A stretch of DNA of 64,000 nt from Mediterraneibacter massiliensis. Its GTDB lineage: Bacteria > Bacillota > Clostridia > Lachnospirales > Lachnospiraceae. Positions within the stretch are counted from its first letter, which is position 1, and each line of letters begins with the position of its first letter. The stretch is from the NCBI RefSeq assembly GCF_001487105.1, contig NZ_LN913000.1, positions 248,001 to 312,000 of the forward strand. Reading direction: 5' to 3'. The notes below the pieces were generated by a model, which worked only from the letters and a program-made list of their open reading frames with translations, did no database searches and was not told where the DNA came from. The position numbers and the translations under genes are program-made. Positions 9,601-18,100 of this stretch are shown here, one piece after another.

Positions 9601-10151
9601 ATTTTCAGCCGGATGAGGAGACTGGAAGGACAAAAGTACACGATGGGGAGAAGGAGATCATTGGAGGGATGATCACAGACAAAACAGTGAAACATACGAA
9701 GACAAACCAGATGATGGCATTCGTCACGGTAGAAGATCTGCTGGGGACGGTAGAAGTCGTAGTCTTTCCTCGTGATTATGAGAAAAATAGAGAATATCTG
9801 GAAATAGATAATAAGGTCTTTATACGCGGGAGAGTGTCAGAGGAGGACGAGCGTGCCAGTAAGTTGATCTGTGAGAAAGTGATCCCTTTTGAAAAAACAA
9901 AGAAGGAACTCTGGATTCAGTTCCCCGACAAAGCGTCTTATCTGGAAAATGAACAGATCGTCTACGGATATCTGGCTGATACAGAAGGAGAAGATGAAGT
10001 GGTGATCTATTGTGCGAAAGAGCGTGCTGTGAAACGTCTGCCTAAAAATCGTAACATTCAGATCAGTCAGGAAATCTTAGGGAGACTGATGAACCATTAT
10101 GGCGAAAACAGAATAAAAGTGGTAGAAAAAGCTATTGAAAACCATTTCTAA
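6678..10151 (+). CDS. dnaE: DNA polymerase III subunit alpha
   Basis: A 1157-residue C-family replicative polymerase of the DnaE type. Visible domains in order: an N-terminal PHP domain (FTHLHVHTEYSLLDG, AAITDHGVMYG), the polymerase core with GPGRGSAAGSIVSY and the catalytic aspartates in MPDIDVDF, the NKSHAAAYA segment, a helix-hairpin-helix region, and an OB-fold near residues 990-1070. The length is normal for DnaE. In Clostridia it works beside PolC at the replication fork. GGGGTGAAAC precedes the ATG. pfkA follows, the usual Firmicutes order. The frame is intact from end to end. Confidence 0.97.
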   Translation: MNFTHLHVHTEYSLLDGSNKIKEYVARVKELGMDSAAITDHGVMYGVIDFYREAKKQGINPILGCEVYVAPGSRFDREISGGEDRYYHLVLLAENNTGYANLMKIVSKGFVEGYYYKPRVDKHLLREYSEGIIALSACLAGEVQRYLTKGLYEEAKKAALEYKEIFGEGNYFLELQDHGIPEQKMVNQRLLKMSEELGIELVATNDVHYTYADDAQSHDILLCIQTGKKLADENRMRYEGGQYYVKSPEEMRALFPYAVQALENTQKIADRCHVTIEFGVTKLPKYDVPDGYTSWEYLQKLCYEGLEKHYADPSEALKERLQYELTTIKNMGYVDYFLIVWDFIKYAKDHGIAVGPGRGSAAGSIVSYCLEITTIDPIKYQLLFERFLNPERVSMPDIDVDFCYERRQEVIDYVVRKYGKDRVVQIVTFGTLAARGVIRDVGRVMDLPYAFVDTIAKMIPTELNITIDKALRGNPELKRTYESDEQVKYLIDMAKRLEGLPRHSSMHAAGVVICQKDADEYVPLSRASDGTITTQFTMTTLEELGLLKMDFLGLRTLTVIQNAVQMARAKTPDLDMTKIDYNDADVLEYIGTGKTDGIFQLESGGMKGFMKELKPHSLEDIIAGISLYRPGPMDFIPQYIKGKNDASSITYDCPQLEPILEPTYGCIVYQEQVMQIVRDLAGYTLGRSDLLRRAMSKKKGDVMQKERQIFVHGDEETNVPGCIKNGIDEKTANKIYDEMIDFAKYAFNKSHAAAYAVVAYQTAYLKYYYPVEFMAALMTSVIENPSKVAEYIYACRQMNIQILPPDINQGIARFSVDGGNIRYGLAAIKSIGKPVIELIEQERKEFGPFKNLENFISRMSIKETLNKKVIENFIKSGALDCLGGTRKQFMSIYIQIMEHVSQEKKYAMTGQMTLFDLVDEEQKSEFEIKLPDVGEYTKENLLAFEKEVLGIYISGHPLEEYEEKWKKVISATTLDFQPDEETGRTKVHDGEKEIIGGMITDKTVKHTKTNQMMAFVTVEDLLGTVEVVVFPRDYEKNREYLEIDNKVFIRGRVSEEDERASKLICEKVIPFEKTKKELWIQFPDKASYLENEQIVYGYLADTEGEDEVVIYCAKERAVKRLPKNRNIQISQEILGRLMNHYGENRIKVVEKAIENHF

Positions 10152-10276
10152 ATGGGGTAGAATATTACCCAAAGTGTTAAAAAATAATCAATGAAGCCAA
10201 TGTATATAGACAAAGGCTGCTTTTAAAGCAAAAAAATGGGTTTAGGTTATTATTTTGGGAAAGGTGGAATTGAAAC

Positions 10277-11308
10277 ATGGCAGAGACAAAAGAAAACAAA
10301 ACAGCAGCGGATAAGGCAAGAATGTTGGATGAGATCGAAGACAGGATCCGTACCATCGGCGTATTGACAAGTGGGGGAGATGCGCCGGGGATGAATGCAG
10401 CTATCCGCGCGGTAGTCAGAACAGCGTTGGCAAGAGGTCTCAAGGTACGTGGTATCCGCAGAGGCTATCATGGGCTTTTAAAAGAAGAAATCATCGATCT
10501 GTCTGCCCGTGATGTTTCCGATACGATCCAGCGAGGAGGAACGATCCTGCAGACAGCCAGATGTCAGTCTATGAGAACAGAAGAAGGGCAGCAGAAAGCC
10601 GCGGCAATCTGTAAAAAATACGGGATTGGCGGATTAGTCGTTATTGGAGGTGACGGCTCTTTCGCAGGTGCGCAGAAGCTGGCAAATCTTGGGGTAAATA
10701 CGATCGGGATCCCGGGGACGATTGATCTGGATATCGCATGTACAGATTATACGATCGGCTTTGATACAGCTGTTAATACGGCGATGGAAGCCATTGATAA
10801 AGTGCGTGATACATCCACTTCTCACGAGAGATGCAGTATCATTGAAGTTATGGGAAGAGATGCGGGATACCTTGCATTGTGGTGTGGGATCGCAAACGGT
10901 GCAGAGAGGATCCTTATGCCGGAAGAGAAAGATTTTAATGAAGAAGAATTGATCGCTGATATTATGGAAAATAAAAAACGCGGCAAAAAGAATTATATCA
11001 TCATCAATGCAGAAGGCATTGGAGATTCTATTAATATGGCAAAAAGGATTGAGGATGCAACCGGGATCGAGACGAGAGCAACGATCCTCGGACACATGCA
11101 GCGCGGCGGAAGCCCTACATGTAAAGACCGAGTGTACGCGTCTACAATGGGCGCCATGGCGGTGGATCTTCTGTGCCAGGGAAAGAGCAACCGTGTGGTA
11201 GGCTACAGAAATGGACAATTCGTGGATTTTGATATGGAAGAGGCGCTGGCCATGAAAAAGAATATTCCAGAATATCAGTATGAGATTTCAAAAGTATTGG
11301 CAATCTAG
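10277..11308 (+). CDS. pfkA: 6-phosphofructokinase
   Basis: This enzyme phosphorylates fructose 6-phosphate to fructose 1,6-bisphosphate, the committed step of glycolysis. The 343 residues contain GVLTSGGDAPGMNAAIRAVV (nucleotide site), GGDGSF, where glycine after GGD indicates an ATP- rather than pyrophosphate-dependent enzyme, and the catalytic PGTID. The next residue is Leu (TIDLDIA) where well-studied PfkA proteins have Asn; I believe this is common in the clade but cannot check it. About 25 extra N-terminal residues precede the core. AAAGGTGGA lies before the ATG. It follows dnaE by 125 bp. Confidence 0.95.
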   Translation: MAETKENKTAADKARMLDEIEDRIRTIGVLTSGGDAPGMNAAIRAVVRTALARGLKVRGIRRGYHGLLKEEIIDLSARDVSDTIQRGGTILQTARCQSMRTEEGQQKAAAICKKYGIGGLVVIGGDGSFAGAQKLANLGVNTIGIPGTIDLDIACTDYTIGFDTAVNTAMEAIDKVRDTSTSHERCSIIEVMGRDAGYLALWCGIANGAERILMPEEKDFNEEELIADIMENKKRGKKNYIIINAEGIGDSINMAKRIEDATGIETRATILGHMQRGGSPTCKDRVYASTMGAMAVDLLCQGKSNRVVGYRNGQFVDFDMEEALAMKKNIPEYQYEISKVLAI

Positions 11309-11322
11309 GAGAGAAAAATAAA

Positions 11323-12150
11323 GTGAAGGTGACAGGAAAGAAGGCGGCGCCGATCGGTGTATTTGATTCCGGAGTCGGCGGCCTGACGGTAATGCGGGAA
11401 ATCTCCCGTCAGCTGCCCAGTGAGAATATTATATATTTTGGAGATACGGCGCGTGTGCCTTATGGGAGCAAATCCCAAAATAATGTGATCCGTTTTTCAG
11501 AACAAATCATCCGTTTCTTAAAGGCGAAACAAGTAAAAGCCATCGTGATCGCCTGCAATACAGCTAGTGCGCTTGCGTTGGAAACAGTGCAGAAAGAGTT
11601 TGATATTCCCATTATGGGGGTGGTGATCCCAGGAGCTCGCGCGGCAGTTGAAGCGACACAGAACCGGAAGGTAGGCGTTGTAGGGACAGATGCGACGGTG
11701 CAGAGCCGGATGTATACGAGGATCATCCACGAGATGGCGCCGGATATTACGGTATTAGAAAAAGCATGTCCGCTATTTGTTCCGCTTGTGGAGGAAGGCT
11801 TTAAAGAACACGTTGTGACAGAAGAAGTTATAGAGTACTATCTGACTTCTATGCGAAATACGGAGATTGACGCCATGATCTTAGGGTGTACGCACTATCC
11901 GCTGCTTCGCTCTAAGATCCGCGCTTTTATGGGAGAGAAGATACAGATTGTAAATCCGGCCTATGAAACGGCTATGGATCTGAAAAAACTTTTGAAAGAG
12001 TCGGGATTGGAAAATGACGGAACGACAGAAGAATGCAGACATTATGAGTTTTATGTCAGCGACGCGGCAGAAAAGTTCCGAAAATTTGCCAATACGGTGA
12101 TGCCGTTTGATGTCCCGACGACAAATGTAGTAAATATTGAGGAATATTAA
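11323..12150 (+). CDS. murI: Glutamate racemase
   Basis: This cofactor-independent racemase supplies D-glutamate for peptidoglycan. The 275-residue protein has PIGVFDSGVGGLTV near the N-terminus and the two catalytic cysteines in ACNTASA and LGCTHYPLL, each in its canonical motif. It starts with GTG at 11323 after CTAGGAGAGAAAAATAAA, 14 bp behind pfkA, so the two are probably co-transcribed. The DUF1934 gene follows after 3 bp. Confidence 0.95.
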   Translation: MKVTGKKAAPIGVFDSGVGGLTVMREISRQLPSENIIYFGDTARVPYGSKSQNNVIRFSEQIIRFLKAKQVKAIVIACNTASALALETVQKEFDIPIMGVVIPGARAAVEATQNRKVGVVGTDATVQSRMYTRIIHEMAPDITVLEKACPLFVPLVEEGFKEHVVTEEVIEYYLTSMRNTEIDAMILGCTHYPLLRSKIRAFMGEKIQIVNPAYETAMDLKKLLKESGLENDGTTEECRHYEFYVSDAAEKFRKFANTVMPFDVPTTNVVNIEEY

Positions 12151-12153
12151 GAT

Positions 12154-12621
12154 ATGACAAAAGATGTAATCGTAAGTATTTCTGGTCTTCATATGGATAT
12201 GATGTCCACTGCGTTCAAAGACGAGGAAGATGCAATTGAAGTTGTAACTCCGGCAAATTATTACTGCAGGAACGGAAAACATTATATCCTCTATGATGAA
12301 GTGCTGGAAGGTATGGCGGGAACGATTAAAAATAAAATAAAAATCACCGGTACGGACAGCCTGGAGATTATGAAAACAGGCGTGTCCAACACGCATATGG
12401 TTTTTGAGAGAAATAAGAAAAACCTTACTTATTACCGTACTCCATATGGTCAGATGCTGGTGGGAGTCAATACCCGCGATATGGAAATTAAAGTGACAGA
12501 TGAAAAAATAGATATATTCGTAGATTATGAGCTGGATGTCAATCATGAGCCAATGGCAGACTGCCGGATTAAAATGAATATCATGCCTAAAGAAAGTAAA
12601 GATTTCTCCGTGTTGAGTTAA
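12154..12621 (+). CDS. DUF1934 domain-containing protein
   Basis: A 155-residue cytoplasmic protein that matches the DUF1934 (YwiB-like) family of small beta-barrel proteins. Recognisable features are an N-terminal VIVSISGLH, the middle NKIKITGTDSLEIMKTG, and the strand pattern ending in VDYELDVNHEP. The function is unknown in the family. It starts 3 bp after murI and its stop codon lies inside the operon terminator, so it ends the murI operon. Confidence 0.88.
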   Translation: MTKDVIVSISGLHMDMMSTAFKDEEDAIEVVTPANYYCRNGKHYILYDEVLEGMAGTIKNKIKITGTDSLEIMKTGVSNTHMVFERNKKNLTYYRTPYGQMLVGVNTRDMEIKVTDEKIDIFVDYELDVNHEPMADCRIKMNIMPKESKDFSVLS

Positions 12622-12645
12622 GAGAGCACGGAGAAATCTTTTTTT
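12599..12645 (+). terminator. Rho-independent terminator of the murI operon
   Basis: AAGATTTCTCCGTG pairs with CACGGAGAAATCTT and is followed by seven T. The 5' arm lies inside the last codons of the DUF1934 gene. Confidence 0.9.
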
Positions 12646-12718
12646 CATAGGAAATTACTCTGTAATGTTTCTATGAGAGAAAAATGTTCTGCAAGGATCA
12701 CGTTGCAGCGTAGAGGTA

Positions 12719-12748
12719 TTGCATTAGTTGAAATGAAGAGGATATAAT
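12719..12748 (+). promoter_or_regulatory. Sigma-A promoter upstream of the GIY-YIG gene
   Basis: TTGCAT at 12719-12724 and TATAAT at 12743-12748 with an 18-base spacer. A leader of about 220 bp follows with no open frame of note; apart from the terminator at its left end, I see nothing else in the 12622-12973 gap. Confidence 0.5.
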
Positions 12749-12973
12749 AGAAAAGATTTGTGATAAGTGTTTGTATATGGACACAAATACCATAGCGTAT
12801 ATAAAAAATTAGAAAAACAGCATGCCAGAAAGTGCGGTTTCTTCTGAAAAATAGATTCTTGTACAGAAGCCCTTTTGCATGTTAGAATATAAAAAAGATA
12901 TTGCAAAAGTTTTCTTTCCTCCGGGGATTGGCGTATGATCTGCTGTCGGAAAGAAACGTGAGGGAGATTTCAG

Positions 12974-13651
12974 ATGGCAAAAGGCTTTGTTTATATACTT
13001 ACTAACCCTTGCCTTGATGGATGGGTTAAAATTGGCATGACAGAACGCAATGATATTGAGAGCAGGCTGCGCGAGCTGAACGCGCCGCCCAACATCCCTC
13101 TTTCGTATCGCTGCTATGCTGTCTATGAAGTGGAAGATCCACTGGAGGTAGAAAGAAGAATACATAGTATTATTGACAGAGTAGATGATTCTTTGCACGC
13201 AAGGGAGCATCTGGAAAACGGCAGAGTCAGGATACGTGAGTTTTTCAAGATCTCCCCGGAAACGGCCTATGGCATATTTAAGGATATAGCAAGTTTGCGT
13301 GGAGATACAGATAAGCTGCAATTATATACACCGACTTTAGAACAATCGCAGGAACAGGAAATAGCAGAGAGAAAGACAAAGCGCTCCAACAATTCATTTA
13401 AGCTGCTGAATATCGCTGTTGGGGAAGAAATTTTCTTTTTGTATGATGAACAGGTCGCGGCAAAGGTGGTAAATGACAGAAACCAGATCGAATATGAGGG
13501 CGCAAGGTATTCTGTTACCGCTCTGGCTCGTAAGCTGTTGATCGAGAAACATGGATGGTCTGAAAATTTACATGTCAATGGTTGGATGTATTTTATAAAA
13601 GACGGGATTTCTTTAAGCGATTTGCGTGATCGTATAGAGAATACAGAGTAA
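12974..13651 (+). CDS. GIY-YIG nuclease family protein with RAMA-like C-terminus
   Basis: A protein of 225 residues. The N-terminal ~90 residues are of the T5orf172/GIY-YIG type: FVYILTNP (residues 5-12), VKIGMT (18-23), then an arginine in ESRLRELN and a glutamate in VERRIH. The C-terminal third (about 155-225) has YEGARYSVTALARKLL followed by HVNGWMYF, a pattern like the RAMA domain, which is predicted to read modified DNA. The join of a small nuclease to a DNA-reading domain suggests a role in DNA restriction or repair, but no methylase or restriction gene is nearby. GTGAGGGAGA precedes the ATG. The GIY-YIG call is firm; RAMA is inferred. Confidence 0.8.
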   Translation: MAKGFVYILTNPCLDGWVKIGMTERNDIESRLRELNAPPNIPLSYRCYAVYEVEDPLEVERRIHSIIDRVDDSLHAREHLENGRVRIREFFKISPETAYGIFKDIASLRGDTDKLQLYTPTLEQSQEQEIAERKTKRSNNSFKLLNIAVGEEIFFLYDEQVAAKVVNDRNQIEYEGARYSVTALARKLLIEKHGWSENLHVNGWMYFIKDGISLSDLRDRIENTE

Positions 13652-13656
13652 AATTC

Positions 13657-13711
13657 AGCGTGAAGCCGATATTTCAAATGAAAGATCAGCCTCACGCTGT
13701 TGCTTTTTCCT
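13657..13711 (+). terminator. Hairpin terminator after the GIY-YIG gene
   Basis: CAGCGTGA pairs with TCACGCTG across a 29-base loop, followed by TTGCTTTTTCC. The loop is long, but the site lies directly after the stop codon and before a convergent gene. Confidence 0.55.
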
Positions 13712-13762
13712 GACGGAAGTCAGTTTGCCATTTGCATTTTATCCTAAGAAGAAATCCAGGTA

Positions 13763-14860
13763 TTATTCTCCTAAGAAATATCTGCCGTAGGCGTCAGCCG
13801 CTTTAATGGCAGCACATACGGAATCTGGAGTTACAGGGAAAGGCATATTGTGCAGGGTATCATTCTCGGCACATGCCGCTTCTGCGACTTGCATGAGCTT
13901 TTCGTCTGTGACTTCTGTGATACCTAATTCTTTTAATGTGACCGGAAGTCCCAGTTCGATGCACCAGTCGATGATGTCTTCCAATTCCTCAGCAGGGATA
14001 TTTTCCAGGACAAGCTGTGTGATCGTGCCAAAGGCTACTTTTTCACCGTGATACATATGGTGACATTCCTCCAGCACAGTGAAACCGTTGTGGATCGCAT
14101 GAGCTCCGGCAAGACCGCCGCTCTCAAAACCAATGCCGCTTAATAGTGTGTTGGCTTCGATGACTTTTTCTACTGCGGGAGTTAAAGCGCCGGTTTCCAG
14201 TGCGAGTTTTGCCTTTACGCCTTCTTCCATGAGCGTGTCAAAACAAAGCTTTGCCAATGCGATCGCGGCGGAAGTGATCTGCCCACCGGCACATGTTGTA
14301 GCGCTGCTTGCCTGACAAGCCCTTGCCTCAAAGTAGGTTGCGAGTGCGTCTCCCATGCCGGATACGGTCAGTCGGACAGGAGATTTTGCAATGATGTCGG
14401 TATCCATAAGCACCATATTTGGATTCGCCGGAAGGAAGAGATATTCTTCAAATACACCGTCATCTGTATAGATCACAGAAAGCGCGCTGCAAGGTGCATC
14501 TGTAGAAGCGATCGTAGGACAGATCAGCACAGGCAGGGATTTATAATAGGCGACAGCTTTGGCTGTGTCCAGAATTTTCCCTCCACCGATACCAATGACC
14601 ATATCACAGTTTTCTTTTTCAACAATAGCTGTTAGTCGGTTGATCTCATTTTTACTGCACTCTCCGTTGAAATAGTCAAATACGATCTGTGCGCTGCTGT
14701 CTTTAAAACCTGCCTCTACTGTGCCGCCGCATCTTTTGTATCCGGAAGCAGTGATGAGGATCAATGCCTTTTTGCCGTATTTTTCAGCGTATGCTCCCAG
14801 TTTTTTCAGTTCTCCTGCACCCTGCACATATTTGCTGGGGCTGATTAAAATATTTGCCAT
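13763..14860 (-). CDS. gldA: Glycerol dehydrogenase
   Basis: An NAD-dependent, zinc-containing dehydrogenase of the iron-alcohol-dehydrogenase superfamily that oxidises glycerol to dihydroxyacetone. The 365-residue protein carries the nucleotide-binding GIGGGKILDTAKA (residues 90-102). All three expected metal ligands are present: Asp171 (SGMGDALATYFEA), His254 (GLAGAHAIHNG) and His271 (MYHGEKVAFG). GGAGGGCCTGTT precedes the ATG on the reverse strand. It is a single gene, convergent with the GIY-YIG gene and divergent from the helicase fusion. No dihydroxyacetone kinase is adjacent. Related enzymes act on other vicinal diols. Confidence 0.93.
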   Translation of the reverse strand: MANILISPSKYVQGAGELKKLGAYAEKYGKKALILITASGYKRCGGTVEAGFKDSSAQIVFDYFNGECSKNEINRLTAIVEKENCDMVIGIGGGKILDTAKAVAYYKSLPVLICPTIASTDAPCSALSVIYTDDGVFEEYLFLPANPNMVLMDTDIIAKSPVRLTVSGMGDALATYFEARACQASSATTCAGGQITSAAIALAKLCFDTLMEEGVKAKLALETGALTPAVEKVIEANTLLSGIGFESGGLAGAHAIHNGFTVLEECHHMYHGEKVAFGTITQLVLENIPAEELEDIIDWCIELGLPVTLKELGITEVTDEKLMQVAEAACAENDTLHNMPFPVTPDSVCAAIKAADAYGRYFLGE

Positions 14861-14953
14861 AACAGGCCCTCCTTTGTGGACAAAATAAGCTTTCTGAGAA
14901 AAGGATCGAGATTGCTTATATTGTCATTTTTATAACAATGATTTTATTTTAAT

Positions 14954-15020
14954 CCCCGCTTGCTCTGCTGTCAAGCGGCAGTGAACTGCTATGCAGGATA
15001 AATCTGCATAGTAAGCGGGG
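14954..15020. repeat. Structured inverted repeat (three-way-junction-like)
   Basis: In the 289-bp divergent gap, CCCCGCTT (14954-14961) pairs with AAGCGGGG (15013-15020). Inside are a second possible stem (CTGC/GCAG) and a third strong one, CTATGCAG/CTGCATAG. The outer stem with two inner hairpins is more than chance in AT-rich DNA. On the reverse strand it would lie in or just before the gldA leader; a short ATTAAAAT follows. No known RNA family was recognised. Confidence 0.5.
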
Positions 15021-15149
15021 CTGCAGCAAAATCAGAAGCTGAACGTGTAGGACAACATGTAGGATAAAGAGAAAAATGATATACACAAAAAAGAAAAATA
15101 GTTTATAATAAGAACAGGATTTTATCCATACAGGAGAGAAGGAAATAAG

Positions 15150-18100
15150 ATGTTGATTGCTGATCTGCATATACATTCCAGATATTCCCGTGCTACCAGC
15201 AGGGAGTGTACGCCGGAACACTTGGAACTATGGGCAAGGAAAAAGGGGATACAGATTGTCGGAAGCGGCGACTTTACACATCCGGCATGGCGGGAAGAAT
15301 TAAAAGAGAAGTTAAAACCTGCGGAAGATGGAATGTATGTATTAAAAAAGGAGTACCGGCTTCTGGATGACGCAGCGACAGACGCCTTTGAGCCGCGGTT
15401 TGTGATCACTGGAGAGATCAGTTCGATCTATAAAAAGAACGGGCGTGTGCGCAAGGTACATAGTCTGCTTATACTGCCGGGATTGGAGGCGGCGGAAAAA
15501 ATAGCGGAAAAGTTGGAGGAGATTGGAAATATCCATTCTGACGGCAGACCCATACTGGGTGTAGACTGCCGAGATTTATTGGAAATTGTCTTGGAGATCT
15601 GTCCCAATGCGATGTATGTTCCAGCTCACATATGGACACCGCATTTTTCATTGTTCGGAGCATTTTCCGGGTTTGATACAGTGGAGGAATGCTTTGAAGA
15701 TTTGTCTGCCCATATCCATGCGATGGAGACCGGTCTGTCCTCTGATCCGCCGATGAACTGGAGGATTTCCGCATTAGACGGGTATCAGCTCCTTTCGAAT
15801 TCGGACGCGCATTCTCCCGCAAAGCTGGGAAGAGAGGCAAATATGCTGGATATAGAGTTGTCTTATGCGGGGTTGTATAAGGCAATCCAGCAAGGAGAAG
15901 GTCTGGTCGGAACAATCGAATTTTTCCCGGAAGAGGGGAAATATCATATGGATGGGCACCGGAAATGTAATTTGTGTCTTACTCCTTTGGAGACGGAGAA
16001 ATATAAGGGGATCTGCCCGGTATGCGGAAGGAAGATCACGATCGGAGTTTCGCATAGAGTAGAGCAGCTGGCAGACCGTGCGGAAGGATTTATAAAAGAA
16101 GGAGCAAAGCCTTTTGAAAGTCTTGTGCCGCTTCCGGAAGTAATCGGAGCGTCCATGGGATACTCTGCGGCAAGTGTGAAAGTGCAGAAAGAATATCAGC
16201 ATATGCTGCATTGTCTTGGATCAGAGTTTGAGATCTTGCGGACGATCCCGGCAGAGGAGATCATGCGAGTATCGGGACGGCGGCTTGCAGAGGGGATCGA
16301 ACGGCTGCGAAGCGGCAAGGTAGAGAGGATTCCGGGATTCGATGGAGAATATGGGACGATACAGCTTTTTGATGCACGGGAAATAGAAGAACTGGATGGA
16401 CAGATGAGTTTTTTTGACACTCTTGGCATTGGATCGGAAAAGCCAAGAAGAGAGCGGATGACGCCTGTGAAGGCAGATAAAAACGGCAGAAAAGCAGAGC
16501 CAGAAACGATACAGGCACAGACGATACCGGCAGATAGGACAAAAGGGCTGAACTCTAAGCAGAAGAAAGCTGTAGAAACGTCGGGAAGAGATATTGCCGT
16601 GTCGGCAGGACCGGGCACAGGGAAAACAAAAACCTTAGTTTCCAGGATCGTCTATCTGTTAAAGAACAGAAAAGTAAAACCGTCGGAGATCACAGCTGTG
16701 ACATTTACTAATCTTGCGGCAGCACAGTTATATGAAAGAGTACAGAAAGAGATGGGGAAAAACAGGCGCCTTTATCATTTACAGATCGGAACCTTTCATG
16801 CAGTGTGTCTTACGCTTCTAAAAGAACAGGGAATGGAATTTACACTGATCGACAGAGCGGAGGCGCAAGAAATCGCTGAACAGGTATTAGAGGCACAGAC
16901 ATATCCGATGTCGGCTCGTGAATTTTTGGAAGCAGTCTCCAGACAGAAGGCTGGTATAGAGCAGCGCGTGACAGAAGAGGAAGAATGGCAGGCAGTATAT
17001 AAGAGCTATGCGGAGGAACTTGAGAACAGGCGGCTTTTGGATTTTGACGACTTACTTGTAAAGACAGTGGAGAAGATACGAAGTAAAGAGATGGTTCCGG
17101 GATGGGAAAAAAGGTTTTCTTATCTGTTGATCGATGAATTTCAGGATATGAATCCTATACAGATGGAATTGATGTGGCTATGGAGAAGTGCGGGCAGAGA
17201 ACTATTCGTGATCGGAGACGCGGATCAGTCGATCTATGGATTTCGGGGCGCAGATGCAGGCTGTTTTGAGAGGCTTAAGAAGGCAATGCCAGATGTATGT
17301 GTGATAGAACTGGAAGAAAATTATCGGTCATCTCCTGAAATCTTATCGGCAGCATTTGCGGTTATTTCGGGAAATCCAGGCGGCAGACAGGCGCTGCGCG
17401 CAAATTGCCCTTCCAATATCCCGGCGCGTCTTGTCCATGCGCAGTCCGATATGGCAGAAGCGATTTTTATCGCAAAGGAGATCGGAAGCCTTACAGGAGG
17501 GCTTGGTATGTTAGAAGCGCAGAGGCATGCGGAACATAGGCAGGAGAGAAAAGTGAGGGGGTTTGATGAGATTGCGGTACTTTACCGTACGCACAGACAG
17601 GCGCAGCTTTTGGAAACCTGTCTGAAAAAGGAAGGGATTCCTTATATTGTAGCAGGAAGAGAAAGTTTTCTTGAAGAAGAAAATGTGCAGGGAAGTATCC
17701 AGTTTTTTAGATATATACAGGATCGTGAGAATCTATGTGCCAAGGAGCAAAGCCTTGCCTGGCTGTGGAAATTGGAGAATTCTGTGCTGTCTGAGGAGAT
17801 CGTGGATAAGACGGCACAGAGATTTGCCTCGCTTTATGCGCAGAAATCTCCACAGGAGTTTATACAGCTCTGGATAGAGGAGATGGGGCTTGTGGAGAAT
17901 GCAGCTATGAAAAAACTGGTCAAGATGGCTGTGTTTTATGATAAAATGGATGATCTTATGCAGGCGCTGACTTTTGGCGTGGAGAGTGATCTAAGACGCT
18001 GTGGGGATAAAGAGTACAGCGCCGGCGCTGTTACGCTTATGACCTTACATGGCGCGAAGGGGTTGGAATTTCCGGCGGTATTTATCTGCGGAGTGAAAAA

